Shown: positions 31,947-32,186 of the stretch, in pieces
How the letters are laid out: each line of letters begins with the position of its first letter
Position numbering within the stretch: the stretch's first letter is position 1
Origin: Prevotellaceae bacterium
Lineage (GTDB): Bacteria; Bacteroidota; Bacteroidia; Bacteroidales; Paludibacteraceae
DNA length: 32,186 bases
NCBI GenBank assembly: GCA_031271005.1
Contig: JAISWT010000156.1
Coordinates: 1-32,186, forward strand
Reading direction: 5' to 3'
Made by a program: the position numbers and the translations under genes
Notes under the pieces: generated by a model
Seen by the model: only the letters and a program-made list of their open reading frames with translations
The model's database searches: none
Told to the model about the DNA's origin: nothing

Positions 31947-32040
31947 TTAGTAATTAGTAGGTAGGGGCAAAAGGTTTTTGCCCGTACAGCAGGTAGCAAT
32001 TAGCAGATAGCAATTAGCAATTAATTAATGAATAATGAAT
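31925..32040. repeat. AATTAGC repeats with a GGGCAAAA hairpin (second copy)
   Basis: Tandem-like AATTAGC units flank a hairpin GGGCAAAA-GGT-TTTTGCCC (31965-31983) that is followed by GTACAGC, exactly as at 4458-4484. It lies upstream of the HU-like gene. Short AATGAATAATGAA repeats follow. Confidence 0.6.
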
Positions 32041-32060
32041 AATGAACAATTAATGCGACT

Positions 32061-32186
32061 ATTGTGAACTTTGTGCAGCCTCCCGCTTTGGCGGGATAAA
32101 TCTTGTGTCCTTTGTGGTTAATTTTTCTCACCACAAGGCACAACAAGACTTGTCCCGCCACAGCGGGAGAAATTCACAAAGGACAC
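32061..32186. repeat. MITE-like repeat, copy E (cut by window edge)
   Basis: It contains CCCGCTTTGGCGGG (32082-32095), TTGTGTCCTTTGTGGTTAA, then ACCACAAGGCACAA and an altered module CCCGCCACAGCGGG (32155-32168), then TTCACAAAGGACAC. The order resembles copies B and D, with a module in each half. The TGTCTCAAAA ends are not seen within the window. Confidence 0.55.

Overview
The window looks like chromosomal DNA of an uncultured Bacteroidales-type bacterium (phylum Bacteroidota). The evidence is the A/T-rich intergenic DNA, Bacteroidota promoters (TTTG or TTG, about 19-21 bases, then TAnnTTTG), a surface protein with a type IX secretion sorting tail, an HU-related DNA-binding protein of the Bacteroidota type, a class 1B PyrK/PyrD pair, a one-chain GcvP, a tryptophanase and double-glycine (GG) leader peptides. 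No rRNA, tRNA, CRISPR array or intact transposase gene was seen.

Layout. Bases 1-1300: the start of a type I restriction specificity gene (cut by the window edge), preceded by a truncated PDDEXK (YhcG/DUF1016-like) nuclease gene that breaks exactly at a 533-bp element bounded by perfect 27-bp inverted repeats. 1309-4173: mutL and an M48 metalloprotease lipoprotein. 4174-8502: repeat-rich spacer, a large T9SS cargo protein, an unlisted 50-aa acidic peptide and a small membrane protein. 8503-8991: two MITE-like repeats. 8992-12406: an accessory locus of small peptides. 12662-18349: pepD, an endonuclease/exonuclease/phosphatase-family lipoprotein and gcvP, all leftward. 18931-22193: a nucleoside phosphorylase and an S41 protease lipoprotein facing tnaA. 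22691-28323: pyrK-pyrD, trmD, lpxK (opposite strand), efp and a coiled-coil lipoprotein. 28352-30925: a nucleoside kinase with an odd duplication at its start, and a lipocalin-like lipoprotein. 30926-32186: MITE-like repeats, a palindrome array and an HU-like gene.

The most interesting part is 8992-12406. It holds two paralogous cassettes. Each has a GG-leader peptide with a nearly identical leader but a divergent core, followed by an unlisted 43-aa single-pass membrane miniprotein. Leader, 5' UTR and promoter are conserved between cassettes. A third GG peptide and a CPBP-family membrane protease complete the left operon, and an Xre-like regulator with a coupled tiny ORF sits divergently. A second, almost deleted copy of the regulator beside cassette 2 shows that the locus arose by duplication. 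It looks like a bacteriocin or signalling-peptide locus. No C39 peptidase/ABC exporter is present in the window, so export would have to act in trans.

The intergenic DNA carries several families of dispersed palindromic repeats. One is a MITE-like element with TIRs of the type TGTCTCAAAA, into which a separate 21-bp palindromic module has inserted in some copies but not in others.
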